Part shown: piece after piece, positions 1 through 11,100 of the stretch
Layout: the number at the start of each line of letters is the position of its first letter
Numbering within the stretch: position 1 is the stretch's first letter
From: Saccoglossus kowalevskii
Taxonomy: Eukaryota; Hemichordata; Enteropneusta; Harrimaniidae
DNA length: 20,813 bases
Reading direction: 5' to 3'
Assembly (NCBI RefSeq): GCF_000003605.2
Contig: NW_003151259.1
Coordinates: 172,189-193,001, forward strand
Made by a program: the position numbers and the translations under genes
Notes under the pieces: model-generated
Database searches by the model: none
Seen by the model: only the letters and a program-made list of their open reading frames with translations
Told to the model about the DNA's origin: nothing

Positions 1-612
1 AATACGATTAATATTTCTTAGATGGGAATATCCAGATCTACAAATAGTAGAAATGTGTGTTTCCATAGATAGCTGCGAATCAAACAAGACACCCAAGTTT
101 CTAGCACATGACGAAGCACTAACCAATGCTTCACCAATTGCGATACTAGACAAAAGACACGAGTCTTGTGAGAAACTCCGAGACGACATGGACACAAATT
201 CAGTTTTCGACACATTCAAAAGTAGAAAATTACAAGACATCCAATCGCCAACACCTTGAATACATGTTTGAAGTATCACCCGGGCACGAATTTGATCATC
301 TTCAGAAACCGATAAATAAATCTGTGTGTCATCGGCGTAAAAATGATATTTTACGCTGTGACGTCGCAATAACTCGCCCAATGAACGCATGTACATTGAG
401 AACAATAATGGCCCTAAAACGGAGCCCTGTGGAACACCGGTTTCTAATATAGACGTCATATCAGAAAATACATTTCCAATTTTCACTTTTTGAGTGCGGT
501 TACTCAAATACGACTCAAACCATTTAATGATGAGACCATTTAAACCAAAATTTGATCTCAACCTATCGATGAGAATCCTGTGATTCACAGTAAATACCAT
601 AACTAAATTGAA
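1..612 (-). mobile_element. 5'-truncated non-LTR retrotransposon (LINE) reverse transcriptase fragment
   Basis: The minus strand is open without a stop from about 612 to the left edge, roughly 200 codons. Reading from 600 downwards it gives NHRILIDRLRSNFGL, then GVPQGSVLGPLLF (about 440-400), then the polymerase box FYADDTQIYLS (about 340-310), then NLGVLFDSQLSM and finally HLRNINRI at the edge. This order is the palm and thumb of LINE reverse transcriptases of the CR1/L2/Jockey-like group, which copy their RNA into DNA at the target site. The first catalytic-Asp box (usual form DLSAAFDTVNH) is degraded to NLVMVFTVNH, with the leading Asp replaced by Asn and one codon lost. Homology stops just upstream, so this copy is truncated at its 5' end and is inactive as it stands. 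The 3' end lies outside the window. Family assignment beyond LINE is an inference. Confidence 0.9.
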
Positions 613-818
613 AAAAAATCCTGGCCCACCACTGCCATTGCAACAGCAAAAAACTGATTTTTGAATACTTTTGCCCCAAATTTATTACCTCCTAAAACAA
701 CGTCGGATCCAAACGACCTGTGTCCTTGAGAATCAAGTCTTATCGCCTTTGCCTTTCAAGCGAAAAAGATCGAAACTACTTACTGCGGCGTTAGATACCT
801 CAATTATATTATGATTTT

Positions 819-1246
819 AGTAATCAAGGGTAAAAACTGTGTTTATGCTATGAGTAAGTGCAGATCTTGAACGTACTTCAGTGCAAATACATTTTTGCCT
901 ATCAAGGCGAATTTCCTTAGTTATATGCAGTGTCCAATATGGCGACCAAGGGCAAAAACTTTGTTATGCAAATTAGCTTTAGTTGAAAATTTGAGTTTTT
1001 CGGCGATATTTGAACCAAAATCTTATCGACAAGACTCAGAATACGACTGTGACGACTACTGAAACGCAATTGAAGGCAAATGAACACGTCAAGCAAAAAA
1101 GACTTTTTTGAGTCATGGCGTAAAATGGAGGCACATACCATTTTGACTCATGAGGGGAATGGAAATCAGTTGATTTGAGAGTGTCACAATAAGCAAGGGA
1201 GCAAATCGTTTTTATGCTACGAAAAACTGCAGACCTTGAACGTACT
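819..1246. repeat. Pair of diverged ~60-bp direct repeats
   Basis: The segment 819-878 and the segment 1188-1246 share the order CAAGGG, TTTATGCTA, a CTGCAG-like core and CTTGAACGTACTT, with scattered mismatches. A third, shorter relative sits near 943-972 (CCAAGGGCAAAAACT followed by TTATGC). This suggests an old repeated element or duplication, family unknown. Confidence 0.45.
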
Positions 1247-1676
1247 TTTTGGACTTTAGAACAACGTCATTTTTGTTTGATTACCTAAGGTTTTTAGGTT
1301 CATTTGCTGCAAGTTACAGAGCACATATCTAAGCTATCGTCCCTTCAGCAAATAATGAAGCAAAGACATTTTCAATGTCGAAATCGCGAAACTCACCCTT
1401 TGTACGCAAACTGGGAAGTTTCAATTACTAAACGAAGTACAGGACGACAGAGATAAAATATCCAAGAATCAACACAAACCAAAAATTATATCTCAAAAGT
1501 GAATATTCGTGGTGTATTTTAGATCTAACCGGACCATAAGTGGAAATGTGTAAAATATCCAAACATATTTTAGTATAAGGTAGTAATTAATGAATTTCAG
1601 TATATTTTGGTAAACTGAATTCTTCTCACTTCCAAAGTCAATATTTGTTACCTTCTGAGTAAAGGTAATCCTGTTT

Positions 1677-1766
1677 CATCTAGAAAGGTATGTGTTTAAT
1701 GTGTACTATGCATCTAGAAAGGTATGAGACAAATTGACGCTTTGTGTTTAATGTGTACTATGCATC
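1677..1766. repeat. Short local tandem duplication
   Basis: ATCTAGAAAGGTATG occurs near 1678 and again near 1712, and TGTTTAATGTGTACTATGCATC occurs near 1693 and again near 1745. The interleaved order indicates a recent local duplication. No coding role is seen. Confidence 0.6.
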
Positions 1767-4700
1767 ACTGTGACCTGAGTGCTACCAGAATTGTTTTGAG
1801 TCTTAGTAAAGTAATAATTCAGAACGAAAAAAAATCTAGAGCAAATATTTCCAATATTATTCATAATGAATATTTAATTAAATTCATCTTGAGAAATTTA
1901 GTGAATTTTGAAAAAAAATCTCAATTTAGGACATTCACTAATGACAGAGAGAGAAAAGCCTCACACAAAACTCAATAATGTGGTGATGATCACAACTCAT
2001 TATTATTACAGGGTTGATGTTTATAATCACAGACTGGGCTGTCAAACTTGACCCTTTTACCGTTGATGTCAACTTTATCTGTTTTCTGAAAGGACATCAG
2101 AAAGATTACACATTACTGACAGAGTTGAAGACATACTTTTAAAGGAAGAAAGTCTTGTAATTGTAATTACTGGAACCCAAATGCAGGAAACAGTTGCCTG
2201 AAACTCACAAAAACAGGATGTGACTATAACAAATATAATTATACTAATATTTCCATGCCTACATGTATACTTAACCATCTGTTTTTAATAGCAACATTAG
2301 ATATATATGTTTATATGAGTACAAATTTATTACCTGAACACTTCAAAGTGTTTATAACAATTTTTGAAACTGTTTTTAAAAAAACAAAACAATTATTTGC
2401 ATTTGTAGTACACGCAATGATACATCCTATTAAGTGGGCATGAATCGACTTGTTCATCAATTATTCACATGCTATACAGACAAATCAATGCTAGGTATCA
2501 CTCAGAATAATTATGTTGCTATTGGCAAACTTCAATAAATTAGATTTTCAAGCAATTCGATTTAGAGAATATCAAATCTTGATTGAATCACCATATGGTA
2601 CGTAATTGGAAGTTTCTGAGAGGAGACCAATCAACTAGAAATCAAATTGACTGCATTAGAATTACTAATCCCCAGTGTATAACCAGAACCTTTTTCATCA
2701 ATTCGTAAAGAGCAAAACACGCTAATGAGATTTTATTAAACGATCAACTCGTTGTGAATATTGAAGGAATCTTTGTGGAAGACGGACAGAATAATATAGA
2801 CACAGAAACCACCTGTTGATGGAAACAGGTCAAAGGTCACACTGCAGATTTAACATGACTCATGACTTTGCAAGTGACAAGTTGTTGATCAATGTTAAGA
2901 GTGCCTATTACATGTACCAACACTCAGGAATGAAACTAAATGCATATAAGGATAAACACAGATTTTAAACTGGCGTGTGCAATAACTAGAAATATACAAT
3001 TTTTGTCTGTGACTAAAAAAAGGGAGATCATGAAAATGAATCACCCTAACAGAGTGGGGTAATAAAAATGACTAGAATAATTTACACAGAAAATCAAATT
3101 GTTTAGAATTTTTTAAAATAATAACTATTTTTATTATCTATGGAACATATGTGAGTTCACATATTAGTCATGGTCCCATGACATGTATACTTCTCACCAA
3201 TGTGATGCAGTGCCAGTAAAAACCACTACTTAAAAACTACAAATATTTTAAGTGCTTACATTTTTATTTAGTAATTTATTCATTCATTTTTCTTTATTGA
3301 ATTTCAGTGTTTTTGTTTTTAGTTGATTCAAGTAGGAATATGCAAACTGAATGTTTTTTTATTAAAGTTGTTCAATACAGTTTTACTTTTGGACGAACAA
3401 TGCCCGTAGTTTGTATAAAAACTCATACATGTATGAGGGTGAGCATAATGCAAATCATAGTATTATATCTCAAAAATGGTTTATTTGGGGATTTATTTTT
3501 TCATCATATGTATCATCGAGTATGACTCCATGAATCTCTGTGCAAAATAAATAAAAAATCTCAAAGTTTTTCAGGAAACGTTCTATACACTTGGGTATGG
3601 TCGTCGTTGCTCTGTCACAAAATCTATGAAGTGAATGCGGATGCAATTTTATGTGGTCAGTTACAAAGATGCATCATTTGCCTAAATACATCATGTTAAT
3701 GTGTCTGAATCCCCCACTATCAGTTTGATGTCTCCTGTTTTGATTGGTTTGACCCGACTTATTCTAAACACATAACTTAGCTGGCAATGTTGCTGTTTTT
3801 GTGTTCTGAACAATATGGTAATGACAGTAAAAGAAATTACTGTTTTTTATATTTCAAATTGTCATTTTTAAGTTTTCCAAATAGATCCTGTGTACTGTGT
3901 AATACAAACATATGATTTTCTCTAAAAAATGGTTAGTGACCTTATTTTTATAATATTACTAAATAGAACAATCTCCTAATGTACCAAAAATTGAGAAAAC
4001 TTCATATGTTTTTGTCAAACTGTATTAGTCATCCTTAAATTATGATATTTCATTCAATATTAGTTTATTGTACATGTAAACTTCAATGGTATAATGACAA
4101 ATAATTTCCTGGTCCTAAAATGAGGGTTAACGACCTTGTATCAGTGACTGATTGCATTATTGTTCCACAGCTGTTATGAATGCCACACAATAACAAATAA
4201 CACATTATGAAGCAAATCAAACTGATCAATTAGTACCGGTACATTACAAAATCTTGTCTCGTTAGTTTGCAGAAAAAATGGATTGATCTCAGTAATTAAA
4301 TAAACCTGAAAATTTTCTACATGGTTTAATAATGCTGGATATTTAGCATAATAGAGGTTATCTAGTATCAAGTTCTAGTACATTTAAAATAGTCATACAG
4401 ACATGGATATTTTCTTTTCTGACTTAAAAAGCAAACAAAAAAACAGCTAACACATGAAAAACAGAAATATCATTTGGCAATTCAATGGGCAATAATTTGT
4501 GAATGTGAAATCTAAAAATATGAAGCCAGTGACTGAGAGAGGGAGATACAACACCGAGCTTCCGCAAAGTGCCATCAGTTATTTATATGTTCACAGCTGT
4601 GTCGTTAAAACCACTTCTACTGAAAACAGCAATAAATTACTCCGTCATAAAATAACGCTGTGGCGTGTGTTTCATTACACGTAGTTTCGATAATTATTTG

Positions 4701-4958
4701 GATCGTACGCATACTGTACACACCGACGCTAAGCGTGATTCAGCTAGTACAGTGGCAGCAGTTGCATGATCAAATGGCACCTACAATCGTCCGACTCAGC
4801 GACTGACAGTGGAGTTGATCGGTAAACATCAGGTGAACTGTGTTGAAACAGACGGGGACAAGGCAAAAGTAGGAACCGCAGGTCGCAACTAAGTCACGAT
4901 CTTCTTCCGAACACATAATTCAACCAGCTAGAAACAAGAACAAGAAAATAAAATTTAC

Positions 4959-5010
4959 CTGCACAGCCGCTTCTAATAATCACAGAGTCTGATCGCCATC
5001 TTTGCCCACA
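4959..5010 (-). other. Possible non-coding first exon of a divergent minus-strand gene
   Basis: On the minus strand AAAGATGGCG (ATG at 4999-4997) is followed by a very short frame ending in TAG after eight codons, then by a good donor, GCAG|GTAAAT, with the exon end at 4959. This looks like a 5' UTR exon with a tiny upstream frame. No further exon of that transcript can be recognised to the left. The call rests on the donor and on the mirrored motif at the CCDC40 start, and remains tentative. Confidence 0.3.
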
Positions 5011-5151
5011 TAATTAGCATATTTATATTTTTGAACACATGACATACAGAACTTTTCACGTGATACAGTCACATGATGAGATTGTTTTTTCATGTGACAA
5101 TTTGTTTATTCCCATGAACCTTTGCGTGGTTTACCTACACATAGCAACAAG
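5011..5151. promoter_or_regulatory. Putative CCDC40 (possibly bidirectional) promoter
   Basis: This short stretch precedes the CCDC40 ATG. It holds three E-box-like sites: TCACGTGA (5056-5063), TCACATGA (5069-5076) and TCATGTGA (5090-5097). A forkhead-like TGTTTATT sits near 5102-5109 and an AGCAAC half-site near 5143-5148. Motile-cilia genes are often driven by FOXJ1 and RFX factors. A full RFX X-box is not visible, only the half-site. AAGATGGCGG at 5149-5158 overlaps the start codon and fits the YY1-type motif. Binding is inferred from motif resemblance only. Confidence 0.4.
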
Positions 5152-5171
5152 ATGGCGGATAACGAAGATAG
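5152..5171 (+). CDS. CCDC40: CCDC40 exon 1 (coding part)
   Basis: It encodes MADNED plus two bases (AG) of the next codon, which exon 2 completes as Arg. The donor is ATAG|GTTCGT. The context CAACAAGATGG is a reasonable initiation site. The transcription start and any further 5' UTR exon cannot be placed. Confidence 0.75.
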
Positions 5172-8100
5172 GTTCGTATCAACACCTCCAATGACTTTAG
5201 CTGATTTCCCTCTAATCAAACGAGAGATTCATCGGGAAAACTGTGTCGACTAGTAAACTGCACAAAACCGACCACATTCAGCTGGTTCACTTTATTTTAG
5301 ATTGGTCTGAAACATGTTTTGCAGTGACAAATGTCGACCATTTATATTTAATTTAGATGTATTATGATTAGAATTCCATTGCAAAATTAAAATTTTTCGT
5401 TTATTCTCAAGTTACAAGAGAGAATTCACTTATAGTATTGTTGTATACGTATTCTGAACAATTATCATATTGGTGTGATCAATAGTTCACTTAGGCCAGA
5501 GTCAGAAAATCATTGGGGGGGGGGGGTCTACGACTGTATGCATGTCAAGGATTCACAGTCAATTCGTCCCAATTAACTTTCGTCCCAACACATTCGTCCC
5601 ACAAGTCGATTCGTCACAATTCATATTCGTCCCACGAGTCGATTCGTCCCAATTCACATTCGTCCCATTTCACATTCGTCCATTTTTTAAATTTTTAGTC
5701 AGCATTACGATCTTGAACAGGGTCAATTTCTATGCCAACTGTTACTGACACGCTAACTAATAACTCCACGTTGTGTGAACGGAGTATTTGTATTTATTAA
5801 CTAATAACTTGTACGTTGAATGTCCGGTGTATTTGTATTTATTAACTAATAACTCTACGTTGCACGTAAGGTGTATTTGTATTTATTGACTAATAACTTG
5901 TACGGTGTATTTGTATTTATTAACTAATATATTTGTATATAATGTTGGCAAAAAAAAAAAAGGCGCAACGAACAATTACGCATGCCAGTGCATGACGTGT
6001 ACGTGAACAGTTCGTTGTTTGGATGTGTTTGTGCTTATTTGGCGAGTTAGTAGTGGGCTAACCTTAAATCTGACGAATCGACTTTGGGACGAATCAACTT
6101 GTGGGACGAATCGACTTTGGGACGAATCGACTTGGGACGAATCAACTTGTGGGACGAATCGACTTGGGACGAATGTGATTTGGGACGAATCGACCGTCCC
6201 CCATGTCAAGTTACTGTGATATGGGTATGGTACGTTTTCTTTGGAGAATGTTCCAAGCGTCTAGTGGATAGTTTATGAGCTGTCGTATTATTATTTTCAA
6301 ATCATTTCTATCGTAACAACACTATGCAACAAGTAAAGTTGTAGTACATGTACCTGATGAGTGAGTGCAAATCCGGTGCGTGTCGGCTACCCCCGGTAAT
6401 ACCGGTATCATGGTTTTCCCTATAATTTTGATCAGAAGGCTCAATAATGGAAGTATTTGGTTGAATTGTATTCTTTTCAGCAGTATTCAAAAAGTAGGCA
6501 GCTAATAAGTCATTAGATGGCTAATTAATATGCAGTTGCCTTGTAAGGAAACCCCTGCATATGAATATGGGAAGTTGTGTAACCACTAGAACAAAAATTG
6601 TATTTAACACATGAAATTTAAACGAAAAACGTGATAAAGGGGTACTCCTTTGATCAAAACAAATCAGAAATTCTCAGATTTTGAATTTGTTCAGCTTATT
6701 TTATTCAGTGACAAGGCACAATGGGCATCTTTCGTGGACAGTAATATTTATGAAAATATTTGTTCACAATTTTATAAACTGGCTTGGAATTTCCACCACC
6801 AATTAGATAGTGTCACAGCATTTCGAATTTTATTTTAACGAATCCAAAATGCATTTTAGGTTTTGATAATTTTTATTTTTAATGGGTTAATATCATTAAT
6901 TTAATCCAGCGGTAAGATAGGATATTTATTAGAGAAGCTAGAGGGACCAAAATTTGCAATGTCACTGCGACAATAAATCAGTGATAGCCAAGGGGGTGAG
7001 GGACTGAATTTCAAAAACATATTAATATATAGGGTAGATAATTACTGAACTAAGGATATGCCACAATAAATGATGCTGCCTCTCTCATTGGCCAATAAGC
7101 ATGCTGCTTACTGTTTGTCACAATAAGATCTTTTCTGCTATTGGTCAAACTCCTGTTATTTTTTGTGAAAATACAGCATACATCTTATGTACTATGTTGA
7201 GTTAATTGCACGTCTGACATTGTTGTGCACAGTAAAATTATGATTGCTCCCTTCTCATTTTTGTCATCAACATGTATTTACTATTGATAGATTCAAACAA
7301 ACACAAACTAATTTGGAGAATGTGCGGCTCATAAATGACAAACACAAGGACATGAATTCACAAAAAAAAAAATATTATTCAGTTCAGTGACATGACATAT
7401 ATATTCTCTCACATAATTGTACACTGGATTAGCTCGCTCATGGTTGTGTTAATACTTCATAGTCCTGAAATATTACTACTATCTTCAGCAGAACTTTTAA
7501 ACTAACCATGTTAATCATTTAATTTGGCTGCTTTGTCTATACTGATTTTTTAATCTGATTAATCACAGACCCACCAGTGCTAAAGATGCAGCTGAGGCTC
7601 CTGCGGGAGAAGAGGAACCTAAGCAACCCACAGTGGAAGCCCAAAGTGGTGATGAACAGCCAGAAGGTGAAGCAGCTCCTGCAGAGGGTGCTGACGAAGA
7701 ACCAACAGAAGATGAGGTGCCAGCAGAGGTTGCTGATGATCAGCCTGCTCCAACTGAGGACACTGAAGATCAGCCAACCGGGGATGAGACTACATTGACT
7801 GAATCTGTGGACCAACCGGCTACTGATGAGACTCCTGCTGAAGTAGTAGAAGAACAACCAGCTGAAGAAGATGATACCACTGCCCCTGAACAACCACCAG
7901 GTATTTCCAACATTATTATATTTGATAGCTTTCACTGAATGAGATATGTAGATATTTAAAATGTATTGGAACTTGTAAATTAAATTGTCTGGTGTGTTTT
8001 TTATGACAGAAGGTGAAACAGAAGAAGCAAAACCACCATCTGGGCCTCCCAGCAGAGCATCTACTGCCAAGTCTGGTAAATCAGCCAGGTCAGCCAGATC

Positions 8101-11100
8101 AGCAAGATCGGCAAGATCACAGAGATCAGGTGGTAGTGGTGCAGCTGCTGATGATGAGGATGGTCCAACTGAGGCGTTGCCACCACCAGTGGATGATGCT
8201 GTGATGTCTCCTCCTCCAGTGGCTGAATCACCAAATAGACCAGCAAGTCAAAGATCTGGTGGATCTGGTAGAAGAAGTGCAGGTAAATGAAGCATGCAAA
8301 TACAAATGATACTCACTGCTTCTTCATGTGTATTTATCAGTACCAATAGACAAGTTTTGACTTCCCTGGGTGTGATTCACGGTTGCTCCATGGCAGAAAA
8401 GGAGGTTGATTTTATGACTAGTAATCCAGGAGTCTGTTTGCCTCAGTTTTTCACAAGTTGAATAGACATGTATTGTTTACACCCATATATTATCACACAC
8501 AACATTTCAGCATGGTAACTTTAAGAACTGTTTTCAAGATACTGATGGCTTATTCATATTTTTGTAGGTTTTACAACTGATTTGCAAGGTACAACAGATA
8601 TAGCTTTACCAGAGGATTTAGGTGTAGATAGCGATGGAGATGATTTTTCAGATGCAGAGGAAGGTGAAGATGATGACTTACTAGATTCTGAAGCCAGTGA
8701 GGATGAAAGTGAAATGGTTGTTCTTGATCCTGATCATGTAAGTGTGTTAACAAAATATTCAATAATGGATACAACCAGAGTTGTATTATTTGAAGTCTTT
8801 AACATGTGTAGTAAAATGAGCTATGATGGACATGGTAATGCCCTGAAATATTGAAAACTCAATGACAGCAGAATCTTCTGCTTGGTAATGTTTACAAAAA
8901 ACTTGTGACCCGGATATCTTGGGAAATAAAATAATTGTCACATTTGGCATATGACACATAGTATTTTATATAAATGTACGTCAAAGGCTGTGTCACTTCA
9001 TCAGAAGACTGCTTGGACAACTACATATCTGCCTTCAATACATAGCCAGATTAAACAGGATTTCCATTTTACAGTTGAATATATATTTATGTATATTAAT
9101 GTGTAATACTGTGTTTCAATTTCAATTGTTTTTTTATGTATTTTTTATTTCTGATTACAATCATATATTTGTTCTTTCTAACAGCCTTTGATGCAAAGAT
9201 TCCAGAGAGCTTTAAATTCACACTTGGTAAAACAACAAGAGAAGGTAACATTGCAACTTAGGGAACTGGTAAGTAAATAAATTTCATTTTCAAATTTTCT
9301 TTTTATTGAATAAAAGTTCTTACTGAAAAATATTTTTTTTATATAATGGGAAACAAATAAATTGCCTGGAAATTTAAAAAACATTATGTAAGTGAGCCTG
9401 AAAGAGTTATAAGTAATTATTGGTTAATTGTACAATTGGTTATCTATCATTGCAAGATTCACTGTATTATATTTGCTTCTTACTTATTTTGACTATGGAC
9501 TTATCTCTGTCATTTACAACCCCCTCCCCCCTTTGACCCTATGCTACATACAATTTATTGCCTACCCTAAATTTGTTTGGTCAAACATGCAAAAATGGCG
9601 CAAAATCACAATGAGACTTGAATAAAACTGAATTTATTTTCCAGAATTTTGGCCAAATTGGGACCATTGTACTGTAAACATTATTAAACATATTAGTCAA
9701 GTAATCAGCACAGTAAGTGATGTCCAAAAAAGGAAAGAAAAAAAAAAATGACCCAGTAAACTCTGACCTACCCAACCTGTGTATGTTATCAAACTACACA
9801 GTGATTTATTTTCATGAATATCAATTTTGATGGTGAAAATTTACCATCATAAAAGTATAGTATTGTGATGTGTTGACTCAGAAACACACAAAATATCAAA
9901 GAAACCAAAGAGCTTGCAAGTTTAACTTCTTCTGCCATTTTCAGTTACACCATTGGCACTACTTTTTACACATCAATACACTCAGGTGATCAGGTGACAT
10001 ATAACACCATTACAAAAGAATGTATTATGATGCATACAATAAAGTAGTCCCAAAACGTCACAAGCACGTTATTAATCACCATAATACTGCCAAAATATGT
10101 TGCATTTCCCAAATCCCATGCAATGTTTTGATACCTCAACAACTATGATTCCAAACATAACGCGAGATTTCGCTGTGAACGGAAAATGTTTTATACATGA
10201 GTATTTGACTTACTTCTTAAGCAAGGATTTAAATTGTTATAGTAAATTAAAGTTTTGTATTTTAGGATAATCTGTTTGGGCTTCAAGCTAAACATTATTC
10301 ACTCAAACACATTAAATATTTCACTTTAGCTTGGAGCATTGAAGAACAAAAAGAAAGACAGAGAAGACATTGGTGTAAATTTGTATGGTCTGCAGCAAGA
10401 ATTAGCCAGGCAACAGATGCTGTTAGAACAGCTACATGATGAATTCAGTCAGACAAATCAAGTCAGACATCAGTGTGATGAAGAACTAGAAGAAGTGAGA
10501 CATTTTTATAAATACACCCAGAATAATGTGACTGGGCAACGAAAGACAGGTGAGGAATATCCTATGACTATGTAACACTGTTTTTGATTGGCTATTGTCT
10601 TATCTCACTCGTATGTTTTCGAATCTGTTTGGAGGTCCTCTCACTGACTGTTTATTATTTTTATCACTCCACAGCTTCTGAATTACAGACTGAAGTTGAG
10701 AATTTAGCAACCAGACTGTTCTATCTGTCGAATGCCAAAGAAGATGTGCGATCAGATATTGCTGTAATGAGACGGGCAGCTGAAAAGGCCGATACTGAAG
10801 TCACTAAAGCAGAGACTGAAAAACAGAGACAGGATTTGTATGTAGACAGACTAACAGAGATTGTGGACAAACTGAAAGAAAAGATAGCCATGTATGAAGC
10901 GCAGCATTCGGCACAGACGGAAGAAACTAAGGCAGCTAAGGAAGCACTGAGTGAAGCTAAAAATGAGATTGAGGTAGGTGTATATCACATGATTATGGTT
11001 CTGTGCATGTCCACATTTAAAGATGCAGATAATGATAACATGTTATTTCATTATGTTGCAGAGTATCAACTTAGAAAAGAAGCATCTATTACAACAGTGG

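Larger units (their letters stand above)
613..4958. other. Intergenic region with no recognised gene
   Basis: About 4.3 kb of AT-rich DNA. Open frames are short (under 85 codons), have low-complexity compositions and match no family I recognise. I found no tRNA- or rRNA-like sequence and no splice-consistent chain of conserved peptides. It holds two diverged direct repeats (819-878 and 1188-1246), a small local duplication near 1677-1766, and several copies of the palindrome TACATGTA. Confidence 0.6.
5514..6202. mobile_element. Foldback-like non-autonomous element
   Basis: About 690 bp bounded by a poly-G run on the left (from about 5514) and a C run on the right (to 6202). The left arm holds eight copies of an ATTCGTCCC motif, the right arm eight copies of the reverse complement GGGACGAAT, and the centre holds a 45-bp tandem repeat. 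The arms could pair into a long hairpin. No transposase frame is present. Long inverted arms built of short tandem motifs are typical of foldback elements. A clear target-site duplication is not visible, so the ends are approximate. Confidence 0.65.
5172..7568 (+). other. CCDC40 intron 1
   Basis: It is 2397 bp with donor GTTCGT and acceptor TAATCACAG. It contains the foldback-like element (5514-6202). The remainder (6203-7568) is AT-rich, carries one TACCGGTA and one TACATGTA, and shows no gene. Confidence 0.75.

Noticed and set aside
5110-5148. RFX X-box upstream of CCDC40
   Set aside because: CCCATGAACC resembles the core but lacks a base of the inverted symmetry, and GGTTTACC..AGCAAC has too long a gap, so only a half-site can be supported.
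5513-5748. Overlapping 60-70 codon frames in the ATTCGTCCC arrays (also 5976-6278)
   Set aside because: These arise from the short tandem motif itself (FVPQVDSSQ-type repeats in several frames and both strands) and are not genes.
7537-8070. 177-codon open frame on the minus strand
   Set aside because: It is the antisense shadow of CCDC40 exons 2-3, whose acidic, repetitive codons leave the other strand open. The peptide resembles no family and the plus strand fits CCDC40 with matching splice phases.
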